The notes below the pieces were generated by a model. It did no database searches, was not told where the DNA came from, and saw nothing but the letters and a program-made list of their open reading frames with translations. Position numbers and translations under genes: made by a program. A stretch of 64,000 nucleotides of DNA from Sternotherus odoratus. Taxonomy: Eukaryota > Chordata > Testudines > Kinosternidae. The stretch is from contig JAVMKO010000003.1 in assembly GCA_032164245.1 (NCBI GenBank), positions 93,929,890 through 93,993,889 on the forward strand. Reading direction: 5' to 3'. Of this stretch, positions 1-10,126 are shown in pieces. Numbering within the stretch: position 1 is the stretch's first letter; each line of letters starts with the position of its first letter.

Positions 1-485
1 CTGTTTTTCCTCTGGCTGTAAGTGAGAGGCAGTGTGGGGAGGGGGAAGGGGTGGGGGTCGGGGCAAAATCTTCCTACACTGTTTTATTTTGTTTCTTGCC
101 TTTCACAACATGTAGGCTGCCTTTTAAGTTCAGCATAAACAAAACACCTGCTTTGATTCATCAGACTAGACACTGTGAGGACACTAAAGAAAAAAATACC
201 TTGATCTAATTGCAGTCAGAATGCATTTGTGCATCTCTTCTTACCCAGGGTATTTTCACCACTTTGACAAAAGAACTGTGCAGGGATGCTTATTTATTTT
301 ATAAAAACAGATTGTGATCCTGCCGCCACATCAGGCTTCTCTGACATTCCCCATAAAGTACTTGGAAGTGACACTATAGTATATTTTCAGACACACACAC
401 ACACACACACACCTTTGAACAGTAGATCATTCTCTTACCATTATCACTGTAGCCTTGATTCTTCAAGTCCTTGACAGGTGACTAG
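1..485. other. Unassigned non-coding DNA
   Basis: I see no gene and no repeat family I can name here. The only clear structure is a short AC dinucleotide run at 391-412. The small open frame across 286-474 reads through that run and has no recognisable domain, so I do not call it a gene. Confidence 0.5.
391..412. repeat. (AC)n microsatellite
   Basis: An uninterrupted AC dinucleotide run of 11 units. Confidence 0.95.
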
Positions 486-1745
486 AAGGCAGTGCAGCAC
501 AGTTGAGAGCAGATGTTACAGATGGGGACTCTGACAGGTTGGATTACAGAAACCCCCTTAGGGTTGCCAACTGATGTGCCAAGACTGCTTCTGCCCCTGC
601 TCATCTGCCCTGGCAGCTTGGTACTTCAGTGCCCTGCCTGGTTTGAGACAGATCCGCTAGCCTCCTGCAAACCCAGACCCAGGTCTGAACCACATCCCCT
701 AACAGCTGTAGGCTTAATTGGAAGCAGCTTAAGAAATGTTCCTGTCTTTAACACTCAGATGCTCAACTCTTAATGGGGTACAAAGCCCAAATAAATCAAT
801 TTTACCCTGTATATAGCTTAGGGTAAACTCATAGATTGTTTGCCCTCTATAACACTGATAGAAAGATATGCATAGCTGTTTGCCCCCCGCCCCAGGTATT
901 AATACATACTCTGGGTAATTAATAAGTAAAAAGTGATTTTATTAAATATAGAAATTAGGATTTAAATGGGTCCAAGTAGTAACAACAGAACATGGTGAAT
1001 TACCAAGTTAAATAAAATAAAACATGTAAATCTAAACCTAACAGAGTAAGAAAACTGAATACAGCTAAAACCTCACCCCCAGTGATGTTCCAGTAAGCTT
1101 CCTTTTACAGACTAGTCTCCTAGTCTGGGTCCAGCAATCACTCACACCCCCTGTAGTTACTGTCCTTTGTTCCAGTTTCTTTCAGGTACCTTAGGAGTGG
1201 AAAGGCTATCTCTTGAGCTGGCTGAAGCAAAATGGAGGGCCTCCCAGGGGTTTAAATAGACTTTCTCTTGTAGGTGGAGACTCCTCCCTCCCTCTATGTA
1301 AAATCCAGCTACAAAATGGAGATTTGGAGTCAAATGGGCAAGTCACATGTTCATGCATGACTCAGAATTTACAGGTAGCAACCATTGTTCATATGCCACC
1401 TTGAACCGCCTCAAGTAGACTTCCTATGTGGATTGGAGCCTCCCAAGCTCTATTGTCCATTAAGTGCTTCTTAAAATGGGCACTTAACTTGCACATTCTT
1501 TTCTCAAGAAGCTGACCAAATGCTTCACTAAGGCTACTTAGAAGTCAAGCATGTACACAGCCAACATTCATAACTTCAAACACAAAAATGATACGTCCAT
1601 ACAACTAGGAGGAATAGATTCAGTAGATCATAACCTTTACAGTTATTCCAGTTATGTTATATATATACTTGTAAGCATATTTCCATAAAGCCTCATGGGG
1701 TGCACCATCATGGGGACAAATGAGGTTAAGTTCTAGAATCAGAAT
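486..1745 (-). mobile_element. Probable LTR-retrotransposon-derived repeat
   Basis: This stretch matches, from memory, a long repeat that is common in turtle genomes; the 900-1420 part is the most familiar. On the minus strand an AATAAA-like polyadenylation signal occurs near 940, which suggests minus orientation. No coding domain survives. I could not define terminal TG...CA ends or a target duplication, so the boundaries are approximate and the LTR class is an inference. It could instead be part of an internal non-coding segment. Confidence 0.45.
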
Positions 1746-3144
1746 ATTCAGTCTTGGATGCCTAAAACTAAGCCTCTAAATCCATAGACACTTATAAGTG
1801 GCTGAGCTGCTGAGCTCCTGGACTCCTACTGACTTCAACAGGAGCTGCAAATACTCAGTGTGACACATATTACAATCCCATACAATATCTTTGGGGACCA
1901 TATTGTATTAAGTTTGTGAATGGTTTATGTATGATTGTGTTTTGCTTAATGGTAGACTAATACACATGAGACAAGACACTGTATAACATATCAGGTAAGT
2001 GTAGATTGCAGGTGGGTGAAGAGATCTTGGATAAAGAGAGGGATTACTTGAAGGGCTGCATTTTATGAAAAGTGTTGCAGAATAAGAGAGAAGGTTTGGT
2101 GGACAAAAAAGAGGAGCCGAGAGTGGCATACAAATGCAAAACTGAGACTAGTAAGCGAAGTGAAAAGTAAAACAAAAGGACTGGGAAGATGTATGGTAAC
2201 TGATGACTATACTGGTTATATTGAAGCATAGAAAATCCCTCATATCAATGACATATGCACATTTTTGCTCAACCGTTCACATTGGAAGTATAACAGATCT
2301 TGAATTAAATGGCAGCATAAAAACTTATCCCCAAAATATAATATGGTTAGAAGAGGTGCTGATCCTACAATCAAGGATGACATGATCTGGATGAAAATGT
2401 TGAATGATTAAGCAACTGAGACATAAAGATAAGAAAAACAGCATATGGTGAACTGCCTGCCTCTGCAATATGGTAATATCCTCAAAATCTAAGGCTTAAT
2501 CTTCAATTAATTTCTTATTGGGAATGTTGCACTCCAGGGGTAAAGAGATTTATTTACAAGCACACATTGCAAAGTTTACCAAACTCCCCTGATGTAACTG
2601 TGAATGAACTGGAAAATTGGCTTTTTCCTCAGAAACATCATTAATATAGAGCCAGGAATAGGTACAAACTGATCAACAGTACAGCTGTTATGCCTTATTG
2701 GCCCTGCTTTCTCATGGCAGAAGCAGAAGTATTTATGTGGTTTCAGCCATACTTTTTTATACAATGCCTTCACACTTGGTGATCTACTCGCTACTCAATG
2801 TTTTAAAGACACTAAAATTAAAATAAGGAATGTTTTTTATTCATTCCAACCTTACGCCCCCAACACTATAAATGTGAAATTAAATCAAAGCTATGCAGAG
2901 TCTGATTCTGCTTTTAGTTACATTACTTTATACGGCTGTAAACCCCATTAACTTCAGTGAAACTACTCCTGATTTACACCAATTTAAAAGAGCAAAATAT
3001 GCCTCTATGTTCTTATTCACAAATTAAACAATTTTGGGAGGGTGGAACAGTACTTGTTTTAATTCAAAAGAAAGTTAATCTTCGTGATGGAAGGAAAAAA
3101 GTTGAACCTACAAGAGAGATGCCAAGGAAAGCTGTCATAAGTCT
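1746..3144. other. Unassigned AT-rich non-coding DNA
   Basis: No gene and no named repeat apart from the short palindromic element at 2893-2985. Open frames are under 75 codons, overlap each other on both strands, and show no domain. Confidence 0.45.
2893..2985. repeat. Short palindromic MITE, GGCCAGATTCT type
   Basis: A roughly 90 bp fold-back in which a segment reading like 'ttacaccaatttaaaa' follows an inverted partner around a short centre. Similar units occur at 39070-39175, 39485-39605 and 51100-51200. The better copies begin and end with GGCCAGATTCT-like inverted termini. It looks like an old non-autonomous DNA transposon; the superfamily is unknown. Confidence 0.4.
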
Positions 3145-3950
3145 AAAGTAGCTTAGAATTCCTGTTTACCTGTAAGTGGTTAAGCTAAGGGAAACCTGGT
3201 TGACACCTGACCAAAGGTACCAATGGGAACCGAAGATGCTTTCAAACTTGCAAGGAGGGAAAGCCTTTTTTCTTTTTCTTGCATTGGCTCTGGAGCTATC
3301 AGGTGAATCAGACCTATTTCTTCTCTCCATCCAGCTATAACCTTTCTAAACAGCAACAGTAAGTAAAGTTAGCCAGGCAAGGCAGTTTAAGTTTATATTT
3401 GTGTTATATCACTTTGAATTTCTCAGGTTGTTGGGAAGTATCCCTGTGGTTTTTTTGTAACTTTAAAGACTCAGCGGGGAGAGGAGCGAAGAATTTCTCT
3501 GTTGTTTTTCTCTTTGATTCTTTTTGTGATTGTAAGTGCTCTTCCACTGATTTTTTTACAAGTGATTTATTTCCTTTAATTAAAATATTTTTTTTAAGAA
3601 TTTGACTGCTTGTTCTCCATTGTGTAAGATTCAGGCTTTTGGATCAGGCACCGAACAGGATCGGTCAGAGGCTTTTTCCAAGCCATTCCCAGGGAGGGAG
3701 GTATAGGCTTAGGGGGATTTTTGGAAAGAGAAGGGGGACTCCAAGTGGCCCTGCCCCTAGTTCTTGGGGTATTTGCTTGCTGGTGACAGCATACCATTCC
3801 AGACACAGGAGAAACTTGAGTCTTGGGGAAGTTTTAACCTAAGCTTGTAAAATATGCTTGGGGGGTTATTTGTTTTTTGTTTTGTTTTTTCATGCACGTC
3901 CCCACATCTGTACCCTAGAGCTTAGAGTGGGGAGGCAATCCTGACAAAAG
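3145..3950 (+). mobile_element. LTR of a Gypsy-like retrotransposon, copy 1
   Basis: The order of blocks matches a second copy at 56765-57215. Both have a 'gtaagtggttaag' start block, then 'aacctggttg' with 'cacctgacc', a T-rich tract, a polyadenylation region and a 'ttctttt/taag' block. In this copy the polyadenylation signal is degenerate (AATTAAAA near 3578). Downstream blocks to about 3950 resemble the end of a turtle LTR I recall. No flanking gag or pol is visible, so it is a solo LTR or a remnant. Gypsy assignment is from memory and moderate. Confidence 0.45.
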
Positions 3951-5519
3951 CACTCTCCGGTTCTGTAGCAGATGACCAGAGGGTACTGCTGGGAGTCAGT
4001 GGGTGTGTACCACATAGCTAATGGAGGCAGAAGGTGCAGTGTATTTTAAAAATCAGGAGCCTCCCCTCATTAGAGGGCAATTTGCCATTTTGTTGGAGTG
4101 CAACATGTTCAGATTTATTAAAGTGAGCAGCACTGATCTTTGCAGAGGAAATCCCAGGCCTCAAACTGCTCTTTGTTGCAGGCTTCACCTCTGATTGGGG
4201 GAGCTGCTCTCTGTAAGAAAAGATTCAAACTGTTTCCCCACCCCCCAGCTCTGCCTCTCTGACTCCTGAAAGCCCGGGAAAGAGGGGAGGCAAGTGCCCA
4301 GACACTCACCCTAAGCAGCCCTCTAGGACATCTTTTATCAATTTCACGGGTAGAAAGTGAAATTGACACGAGCCTTTTAGCCCTGCTGCCTTCATTTCAA
4401 TTTTCCCCAATGGAAAAATCAGAACTTTTAAGCAAAACAATTTTTCTTTGGGAAAATTTCAGATTAGCCAAAAGGGCATTTTTCATCAGACGAATCATTC
4501 TGACAATTTTCAACCAGCCCTCCTCATCACCTGACATTTACATTCCCCCCACCCCGGCTTCAGAGACCCCAACGGGTTGGAAAGTTCCTTGACTAAACCT
4601 GAGAGACTGGGATCGAGACTGTTTTGATGCTTAGTTGGATGACAGAGCATTAACTTGTGTATTTATGTGTTGGAGACCAGACACATTATACTGTGGCTGG
4701 GGAGTGGTGACCCCCCCAAAGGGACTCCCTTCCTTTAAATCATCTCTGATACTCATAAAGGGCTGGCCCCTGCTTAGATAGAGGTGTTTAATTGTCAAGT
4801 GCAGTATTCATTAAAGGTTAACTCCTGCCTCCCCAAGGTGCTTGAAGTCCGAGAAAGTGGGGTTCTCTCAGGCCACATCTGCAAAGCATTGTGAGGCACC
4901 CTGAGTTGCAGGGCAGGTAATGACACAGACCTTTACTGGTCTGGATTGCCCCCTGGAATGTCACACCCTGCCCCAAAGAGCTGATAGACTAGGTAAGATC
5001 CCACCCTGAGGTGGGCAAAGGCACGAGGCCTGTCACCTGAAAAGGTGCACTCAGAGCAGTAAGGTCACATAAGTGCAGCTAGCCCTGTAACCATGCTGTT
5101 GCCACATGCGGATTAGGAACTTGGTTGAAACCATCCATCCATTAGATGGAAAGTATCTGATTATACTTTCAGCAAAAGCAATTGGAATGTCCATCTCACT
5201 CCTGCCTGTCCAGTGCTCTTCTAAAAGTTTTGTGTATTGCTTGAGAATGTACAAATGTTTTCTGATGGGTCTCTTCAATAACATAAAGTAACAGATTCCA
5301 GTATATTTACTTGCATGCTTCACAGAATAGTCACATGCCTAGAGCTACCAAAGCTGGGGCATAGAGTTAAAGCAGTCAGCGAGGGCACTGCATTTCAGAG
5401 GAGGAACAAATAGCCTCTCTTCTTTCCTGTGCTGTGTTTTAATTTTGCGCTAGTATTTTAAGATACCTTTCCCCCCACCAACATACTCATCATAGCTGTT
5501 ATTCAAGAGCCACTTCTCT
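3951..5519. other. Unassigned non-coding DNA
   Basis: No gene seen. Around 4380-4520 there is a decayed A/T-rich block of alternating 'tttcat' and 'gaaaat' words that resembles other decayed blocks near 13700-13900 and 18815-19130. These may be copies of one ancient repeat that I cannot name. Confidence 0.4.
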
Positions 5520-5740
5520 GAGGCTCTGGAAACAGCCCTGTCTCTTCCCACATGAATTGTTCATCGGGGATTACCATCAAATAGGTACAATTAACCAGGG
5601 GCTAAATAGGACTTGCGAATGGTTCGCTCATTACAGTAATTGATTGCATTTCCTGAGTTAATTTCTCTGACACAGAAATCCATTTCAACAGGGATTTTCT
5701 TCTCCTACTGATAATGACCCATCTACATTTAACAGCCCTC
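5520..5740. other. Candidate conserved non-coding element
   Basis: A repeat-free stretch of mixed composition with homeodomain-type TAATTG and ATTGATTGCA words close together near 5637-5650. This is only the kind of sequence expected of a distal enhancer. Nothing in the window itself proves conservation. Confidence 0.15.
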
Positions 5741-5930
5741 TTAGAATTGGTATGCTAATGTACAATTATTATTTTGTTTCCTTTTCTTTCTTTCTGTGTG
5801 TATAAATGCATCTTACTTCTGTTCCATTCTATGCATCCGATGAAGTGGGCTATAGCCCACGAAAGCTTATGCTGAAATAAACTAGTTAGTCTCTAAGGTG
5901 CTACAAGTGTTCCTTGCTTTCTTTATCAAA
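5741..5930 (+). mobile_element. Penelope-like element 3' tail
   Basis: The block from about 5800 to 5925 belongs to an interspersed sequence I recall as very common in turtles and crocodilians, recognisable by a GATGAAGTGGGC...GCCCACGAAAGCTT hairpin followed by 'gttagtctctaaggtgc'. The same 'CGAAAGCTT' plus A/T-rich tail logic is seen in the tail of the Penelope-like element at 32440-33625. No RT coding sequence accompanies this copy, consistent with strong 5' truncation. Assignment to Penelope is inference; an unrelated SINE or LINE tail is the alternative. Confidence 0.4.
5837..5874 (+). other. Hammerhead-like ribozyme motif relic
   Basis: CCGATGA at 5837-5843 resembles the CUGAUGA core. 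It is followed by a perfect 6 bp stem (5845-5850 with 5855-5860, loop TATA), then GAAA at 5861-5864, then a GC/GC mini-stem with loop TTAT, then T-G at 5873-5874. This is the order of a hammerhead core with stems II and III. Deviations are C for U4, an extra A at 5844, and G instead of A/C/U at the cleavage position, so this copy is probably inactive. Hammerhead motifs are known from Penelope-like elements; calling this one is inference. Confidence 0.3.
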
Positions 5931-6178
5931 TAGGAAGTTAGGAAGGAAGAGGGAAACAGGTGAAAGATTAGACAAGAGGGGGAATAAATAAGAAGTTCAT
6001 AGAGGTAGATCGATAGAAGGCAACAGTGAAAACTAATGAGAGAATAAGAAAGTGGTGGCAGAAATTGGCACCTAGTAAAAAAGAGAAGGAAAAAGGGATA
6101 TGAGCCAAACAAATAGGAAGGCAGAGAAAAAAATAAAGGCTTCAGGGAATGCAAGAGGAAGAAAAAATAAATACATAT

Positions 6179-6396
6179 TGTGGCAGGGTGGGCCTGACCC
6201 AGCCCTGCCGCCCCTTTAAGAGTGCAGGGAAGCCTCTGCAAACCTCCCCTTGCAGAGAAGGCTAATCAACCACCTGGGCTGCAGAGGGCTCAGGCTTGAT
6301 GAGTTGCACCTGGCAGCCTCCTCAGGGGGGATAAAAGCCTGCCAGGCAGGAAGCCCAGGGTGGTGGTGTGGAGGAGGGAGGGAGGGAGAGGGAGAT

Positions 6397-6428
<32 letters not shown>

Positions 6429-6556
6429 CGCGAGCTGGGAAGTAAGGCTGTATATTGGTGGTGGGGCTTGCACTGTGAATAAAGAGCACTGTTGGGAGCC
6501 ACAGAGGAGTCTCCTGCCTGTTTGTAATGTGGGGGGCCAGAAGGCGATCCGTCACA
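6179..6556 (+). mobile_element. Solo LTR with 4 bp target duplication
   Basis: A 378 bp unit begins TGTGGCAGGG and ends CGTCACA. It is flanked directly by ATAT at 6175-6178 and ATAT at 6557-6560. A TATA box (GATAAAAG) lies at 6330-6337 and an AATAAA signal at 6478-6483, about 70 bp before the end, as expected for U3-R-U5 order on the plus strand. There is no internal region or second LTR next to it, so it is a solo LTR left by LTR-LTR recombination. A 4 bp duplication fits gamma-type endogenous retroviruses or some Gypsy elements. The purine-rich flank 5931-6174 is otherwise featureless. Confidence 0.8.
6371..6430. repeat. Compound GGGA / TA / GA microsatellite in LTR
   Basis: Consecutive GGGA-like, TA and GA runs between the TATA box and the polyadenylation signal of the solo LTR. 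Confidence 0.9.
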
Positions 6557-6726
6557 ATATAGAAAAAGGGACAGAAAATTACCAAACATATTTCAGCCAG
6601 ATCAAATAAATAAAGGGCAAAAATACTTAAAGACATTGTTATTTAGCAAAAATCAGATATTGGAAGGCCAGGAAATTCTAATTACATGAATGTGAAAATA
6701 ATTACTTGACAATATAGAAATGCAGA

Positions 6727-7545
6727 GTTTCATATGCTGTAAGGCCAGAAGGGACCATAGTGATGATCTAATCTGACTTCTTGTATAGCAAAAGCCACAA
6801 AACTGCCCTGAATTCATTCTTGTTCAAAATAGAGCACTCCTTTTAGAAAAAAAATCCAATCTTGATTTTAAATTTGCCAGTGATGGAGTATGCACCATGA
6901 CCCTTGGTCTATTAGATTAGAGAAACCACTATGAACAAATTTTTGTTCCTCATATAGAGACTATTTTTAGGTGCTGCCTTTATACAATGCCTAACATTAT
7001 AGGATTCAGGTTTATGACTAGGGCTCCTAGGCACTACCATAATACAAATAATAATCCTCTTCAAAATGCATCAGTGGTGGTTTCATGTAAGTAATTATAG
7101 ACTGTGATTAAATCACCCCATAACCTTCTCTTTGAGAAGCTAAATAGATTGAGCTCCTTGAGACTTTCACTATAAAGCATACTTTCCAATCCATTCTGAA
7201 CCCTCTTCAATTTATCAACATCCTTCTTGAATTGTGGACACCAGAACCAGACATAGTATTCTGGAAGTGGTGACACCAGTACCAGATATAAAGGTGATAT
7301 TACTTCTTTACACATAGTCGAGATTTCCCTGTTGATACATCCAAGAATCACATTATCCTTTTCAGCCACAGTGTCCATTGGGAGCTTATGTTCACCTGAT
7401 AACCCATCATGACCCCCGAGTCTCTTTGGAAGTCACTGCTTCCCCGGATAGAGTCCCCCATCCTGTAAGTATGGCCTAAATTCTTTGTTCCTAGATATAT
7501 TAACTTACATTTGGCTTTATTAAAATGCACCTGTGGTAATTGGTG
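6727..7545 (-). mobile_element. CR1 LINE fragment
   Basis: Read on the minus strand, this runs from the C-terminal reverse transcriptase region (right) into the 3' untranslated region (left, 'taaggccagaagggacca' near 6742). The coding part is described in the pseudogene entry. About 6975-7055 looks like a secondary insertion of an ancient SINE tail ('ctcctaggcactacc'). The 5' part is missing, as is usual for CR1. Confidence 0.8.
7061..7540 (-). pseudogene. CR1 ORF2 C-terminal fragment, broken
   Basis: Two minus-strand open pieces in different frames (7348-7530 and 7061-7378) form the end of a CR1 ORF2. The first holds the 'MHFNKAKCKLIYLG' block, which follows the palm domain in CR1 RTs. The second holds 'ILGCINREIST', 'PQFKKDVDKLKRVQ' and 'LFSFSKRRLWGDLI', the C-terminal blocks of the CR1 clade. 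A frameshift lies between them near 7370, and the catalytic RT motifs are upstream of the preserved part. Normal function was target-primed reverse transcription of CR1 RNA; this copy is dead. Confidence 0.8.
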
Positions 7546-7623
7546 CCAGTATTCAGTGTCATTGTCCTATACTCATTTTCATACAACCATGCAATTCCCT
7601 CCTCATTTCCCTCACCCCTGGTG
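7546..7623. other. Short unassigned spacer
   Basis: No feature seen between the CR1 fragment and the Harbinger-type piece. Confidence 0.4.
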
Positions 7624-8449
7624 GGCCATGTTCACCATGGCTGCTGCTGTGAGCCCTCTGAAGCAGACATGTCAATAAACATGTCTTGTTTAAATCATTA
7701 GGAGAGCAAGGAAAGGGAGTTCTGCATCTTAACATTCACCTTCTGTTGTGATTGTACTGGCAATGGTACTTCTGTGTGTTATATTTGTAGCTGCTGAGGT
7801 GTGGCCTCCACATCTGCAAATGCCTGATCCAGATAAGGAAGAAAAAGAAGAACACAAGGGATGACATCTTCTGTGAGATCTTGCAAGCCAGTATTGCCTC
7901 AGACTGTGATCAAAGGATCTGGTGGGTGACCTTGCAGACGACCTGGAAAAGGAAAGAGCGGACATGAGAAAAGCACAAGAGTCCCAGCAGGAAAAGGAGA
8001 GTGAGATGCACCAGGATATCATGGAACTTTTCCAGACACAAACACAGATGCTGCACACTCTTGTGGACCTACAGATTCAACTATTCCAGGCTCACCACCT
8101 TTTGTAGTCCATGGAGAACTGCAGCATAGCTCTTCCCTATGCCCTGCCCCCAACATTCCATGTGGCATCAGCAGCCGCATCCCTACCCCTACCACTCCAC
8201 ACTGGGGGATATTAAGGACAACCCCAGCTTCAGAAACACTGGCCTGGGAGAGCCACGGTTGATGGATGTGTAGTTAAAATGGACATGAATGTTCCTTCCC
8301 TCTCTTTAAGCTTTGCTCCATAAACGCACTAAGATTTTAATGCATTTGCTTTTAACTTGCACTGATTTTTAAGTGTTTATGTTACCCAATAAAACTCTAT
8401 ATGGGGTCAATAGCTATGCTGTTATCGTCCCTATAGTGTAGACATGGCC
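7624..8449 (+). mobile_element. Decayed Harbinger-type DNA transposon piece
   Basis: The right end reads AGTGTAGACATGGCC (8435-8449), the inverse of the GGCC-T-TGTCTACACT terminus of the MITE at 40585-40847. The left end GGCCATGTTCACCAT at 7624 is a weak match to the same terminus. Between them lies a broken gene for a MYB/SANT-like protein of the kind that partners PIF/Harbinger transposases. An AATAAA at 8389-8394 is placed as a polyadenylation signal. I could not find a clean 3 bp target duplication, so the left boundary is uncertain. No transposase gene is present. Confidence 0.5.
7833..8107 (+). pseudogene. MYB/SANT-like Harbinger partner protein, C-terminal remnant
   Basis: Frame 7833-7920 gives a basic patch followed by 'TRDDIFCEILQAS', then a frameshift near 7920 leads into a highly charged coiled-coil piece, 'LEKERADMRKAQESQQEKE', with 'QMLHTLVDLQIQ' at its end, stopping at 8107. 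I recall this order (basic patch, short acidic helix, long Glu/Arg-rich coiled coil, heptad-like Leu tail) from the C-terminal half of MYB-like proteins carried by turtle Harbinger elements. The DNA-binding SANT domain is not preserved. Those proteins bind transposon ends and help import the transposase. Non-functional here because of the frameshift and truncation. Confidence 0.5.
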
Positions 8450-9448
8450 CGAGTATGATCCCTCATTCCCTTTTGTTAGAATGAACACAAGTCATATTTT
8501 GGACACACACCAATATGCAATACCAACAGAGAGCTGTGGTCATATTTTGTTGCAGACAGAAACAATGGCACCACAGGTGGTCCTCGGTTGGCATCCTTGA
8601 CAATCTCAACAGAGATACTAAGATCTGAATACTCACAAAAAATGAACTAAGCTCTCGACCAGAGTAGGTTTGATGCACGTAGGCAAGGCAGTGTGGGAGA
8701 GCTTTCATTACTGCTCTCCACTCTGTACCAGTTCTACAGATAAACTCCTTCTCCCAGGGTAACGCATAAGCAGGATTCAATTTAAAAGTATGATGTTCTA
8801 AAGCTAGATGTTATCACTGGGTTTCAGATATTGCTATTCTTCTTGTGTCCAAGAACCGCTTTAAACTGATTTGCATTGAAATGTATGGAGCTACTGCTTC
8901 TGGGAAATGGGGGGGGGGGGTGTATTTTTAAAGACTGGAGTAAAACAGATGAACAAAACCAAAAACTTTAAAGCAACATTTTCATTAATTAAAATCTCCA
9001 AGTGGTACCTGACCTAGATGGTGCAAAGAAAAATGTTTTCAAGATAGACTGAAGTGGATGAAGAGTGCCTGGGAGATATACTGAGGTTTATCCAGAAAGG
9101 TTTTTAAGGGAAAGTAGGAGAGATATTGAAGGTAACAGCTTTCCTCTGTAAGTTGAAATGTTTAAAAAAAAAACATAAGTGTGTCATAAGCATATGGAAG
9201 CCTACATTTTGCCCATTCCCTTTAAGTGCATGTTCTTTCCCTTGCAGGCATGCAAGTGACGTATAGTTTCAGAATGAGATCTTAATCTAGTCTTTATATA
9301 TTACTACTTATATAGTGAAGTACCACATGATAAATACACTAAAGGTTGAGAGATGCTCAGTAATGAGTCTTGAGAACCTAAAAGATGTGCTTTGTGCTTC
9401 ACACACTAACGAATCCTACATCTCCCTGAATGAGGAGTATACAACCCA
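8450..9448. other. Unassigned non-coding DNA
   Basis: No gene or named repeat seen. There is a G homopolymer near 8908-8920 and an A run near 9162. The minus-strand open frame at 8463-8780 has no domain I recognise. Confidence 0.45.
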
Positions 9449-10126
9449 AGGGCACACCTACACTCAAGCTGGCAGTGTAACTTCCAGCACAAGTGGACAT
9501 ACATGCACTAGCTTTGATTGCACTGATGTGCTAGAACTAGAAGTGTAGACACAGCAACACAGGTGGCAGGCCAGGCTAGCCACTTCAGTTTGTACCAAGG
9601 GTCTTGGGCATAATTGTACTTGGGTTAGCTTGCCCAACTGGCTGATATGGCTACACTTCTATTTTTAGTGCACTAGCTCAATCAAAGCTAGAATGAGTAT
9701 ATCTACTTGAGCTAGAAATCACATCCATACTGTGATCATAAGAATGGCCATACTGGGTCAGACCAAAGGTCCATCCAGCCCAGTATCCTGTCTTCTGACA
9801 GTGGCCAATGCCAGGTGCCCTGGAGTGAGTGAACCTAACAAGTGATCAAGTGATCTCTCTCCTGCCATCCATCACCACCCACTGACAAACTGGGGCTAGG
9901 GACACCATTCCTTACCCATCCTGGCTAATAGCCATTAATGGACTTAACCTCCATGAATTTGTCTAGTTCTCTTTTAAAACCTGTTATAGTCCTAGCCTTC
10001 ACAACCTCCTCGGGCAAGGAGTTCCACAGGTTGACTGTGTGCTGTGTGAAGAAGAACTTCCTTTTATTTGTTTTAAACCTGCTGCCCATTAGTTTCATTT
10101 TGGTGGCTCAAGTGTAGATGCACCCT
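9449..10126. mobile_element. Palindromic MITE split by a CR1 insertion
   Basis: The left terminus AGGGCACACCTACACTCAAG at 9449 is the imperfect inverse of the right terminus (10105-10126, ending GTGTAGATGCACCCT). Internal words such as 'cactagct' and 'gctagaa' recur in both orientations. The right arm is separated from the rest by a CR1 fragment at about 9733-10104. Related elements occur at 22160-22542 and 43455-43660. It is non-autonomous; superfamily unassigned. Confidence 0.6.
9733..10104 (-). mobile_element. CR1 LINE 3' fragment
   Basis: On the minus strand this runs from the end of ORF2 (KRK-F-FT-type block, 'cttccttttatttg' in plus orientation near 10060) through the 3' UTR to the terminal 'ggccatactgggtcagacc' at 9755. 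It is 5' truncated, and inserted into the MITE at 9449-10126, so it is younger than that MITE copy. Confidence 0.85.

Noticed and set aside
7729..8058. 109-codon minus frame opposite the MYB-like pseudogene
   Set aside because: It is the shadow of the plus-strand coiled-coil reading frame; Ser-rich low complexity.
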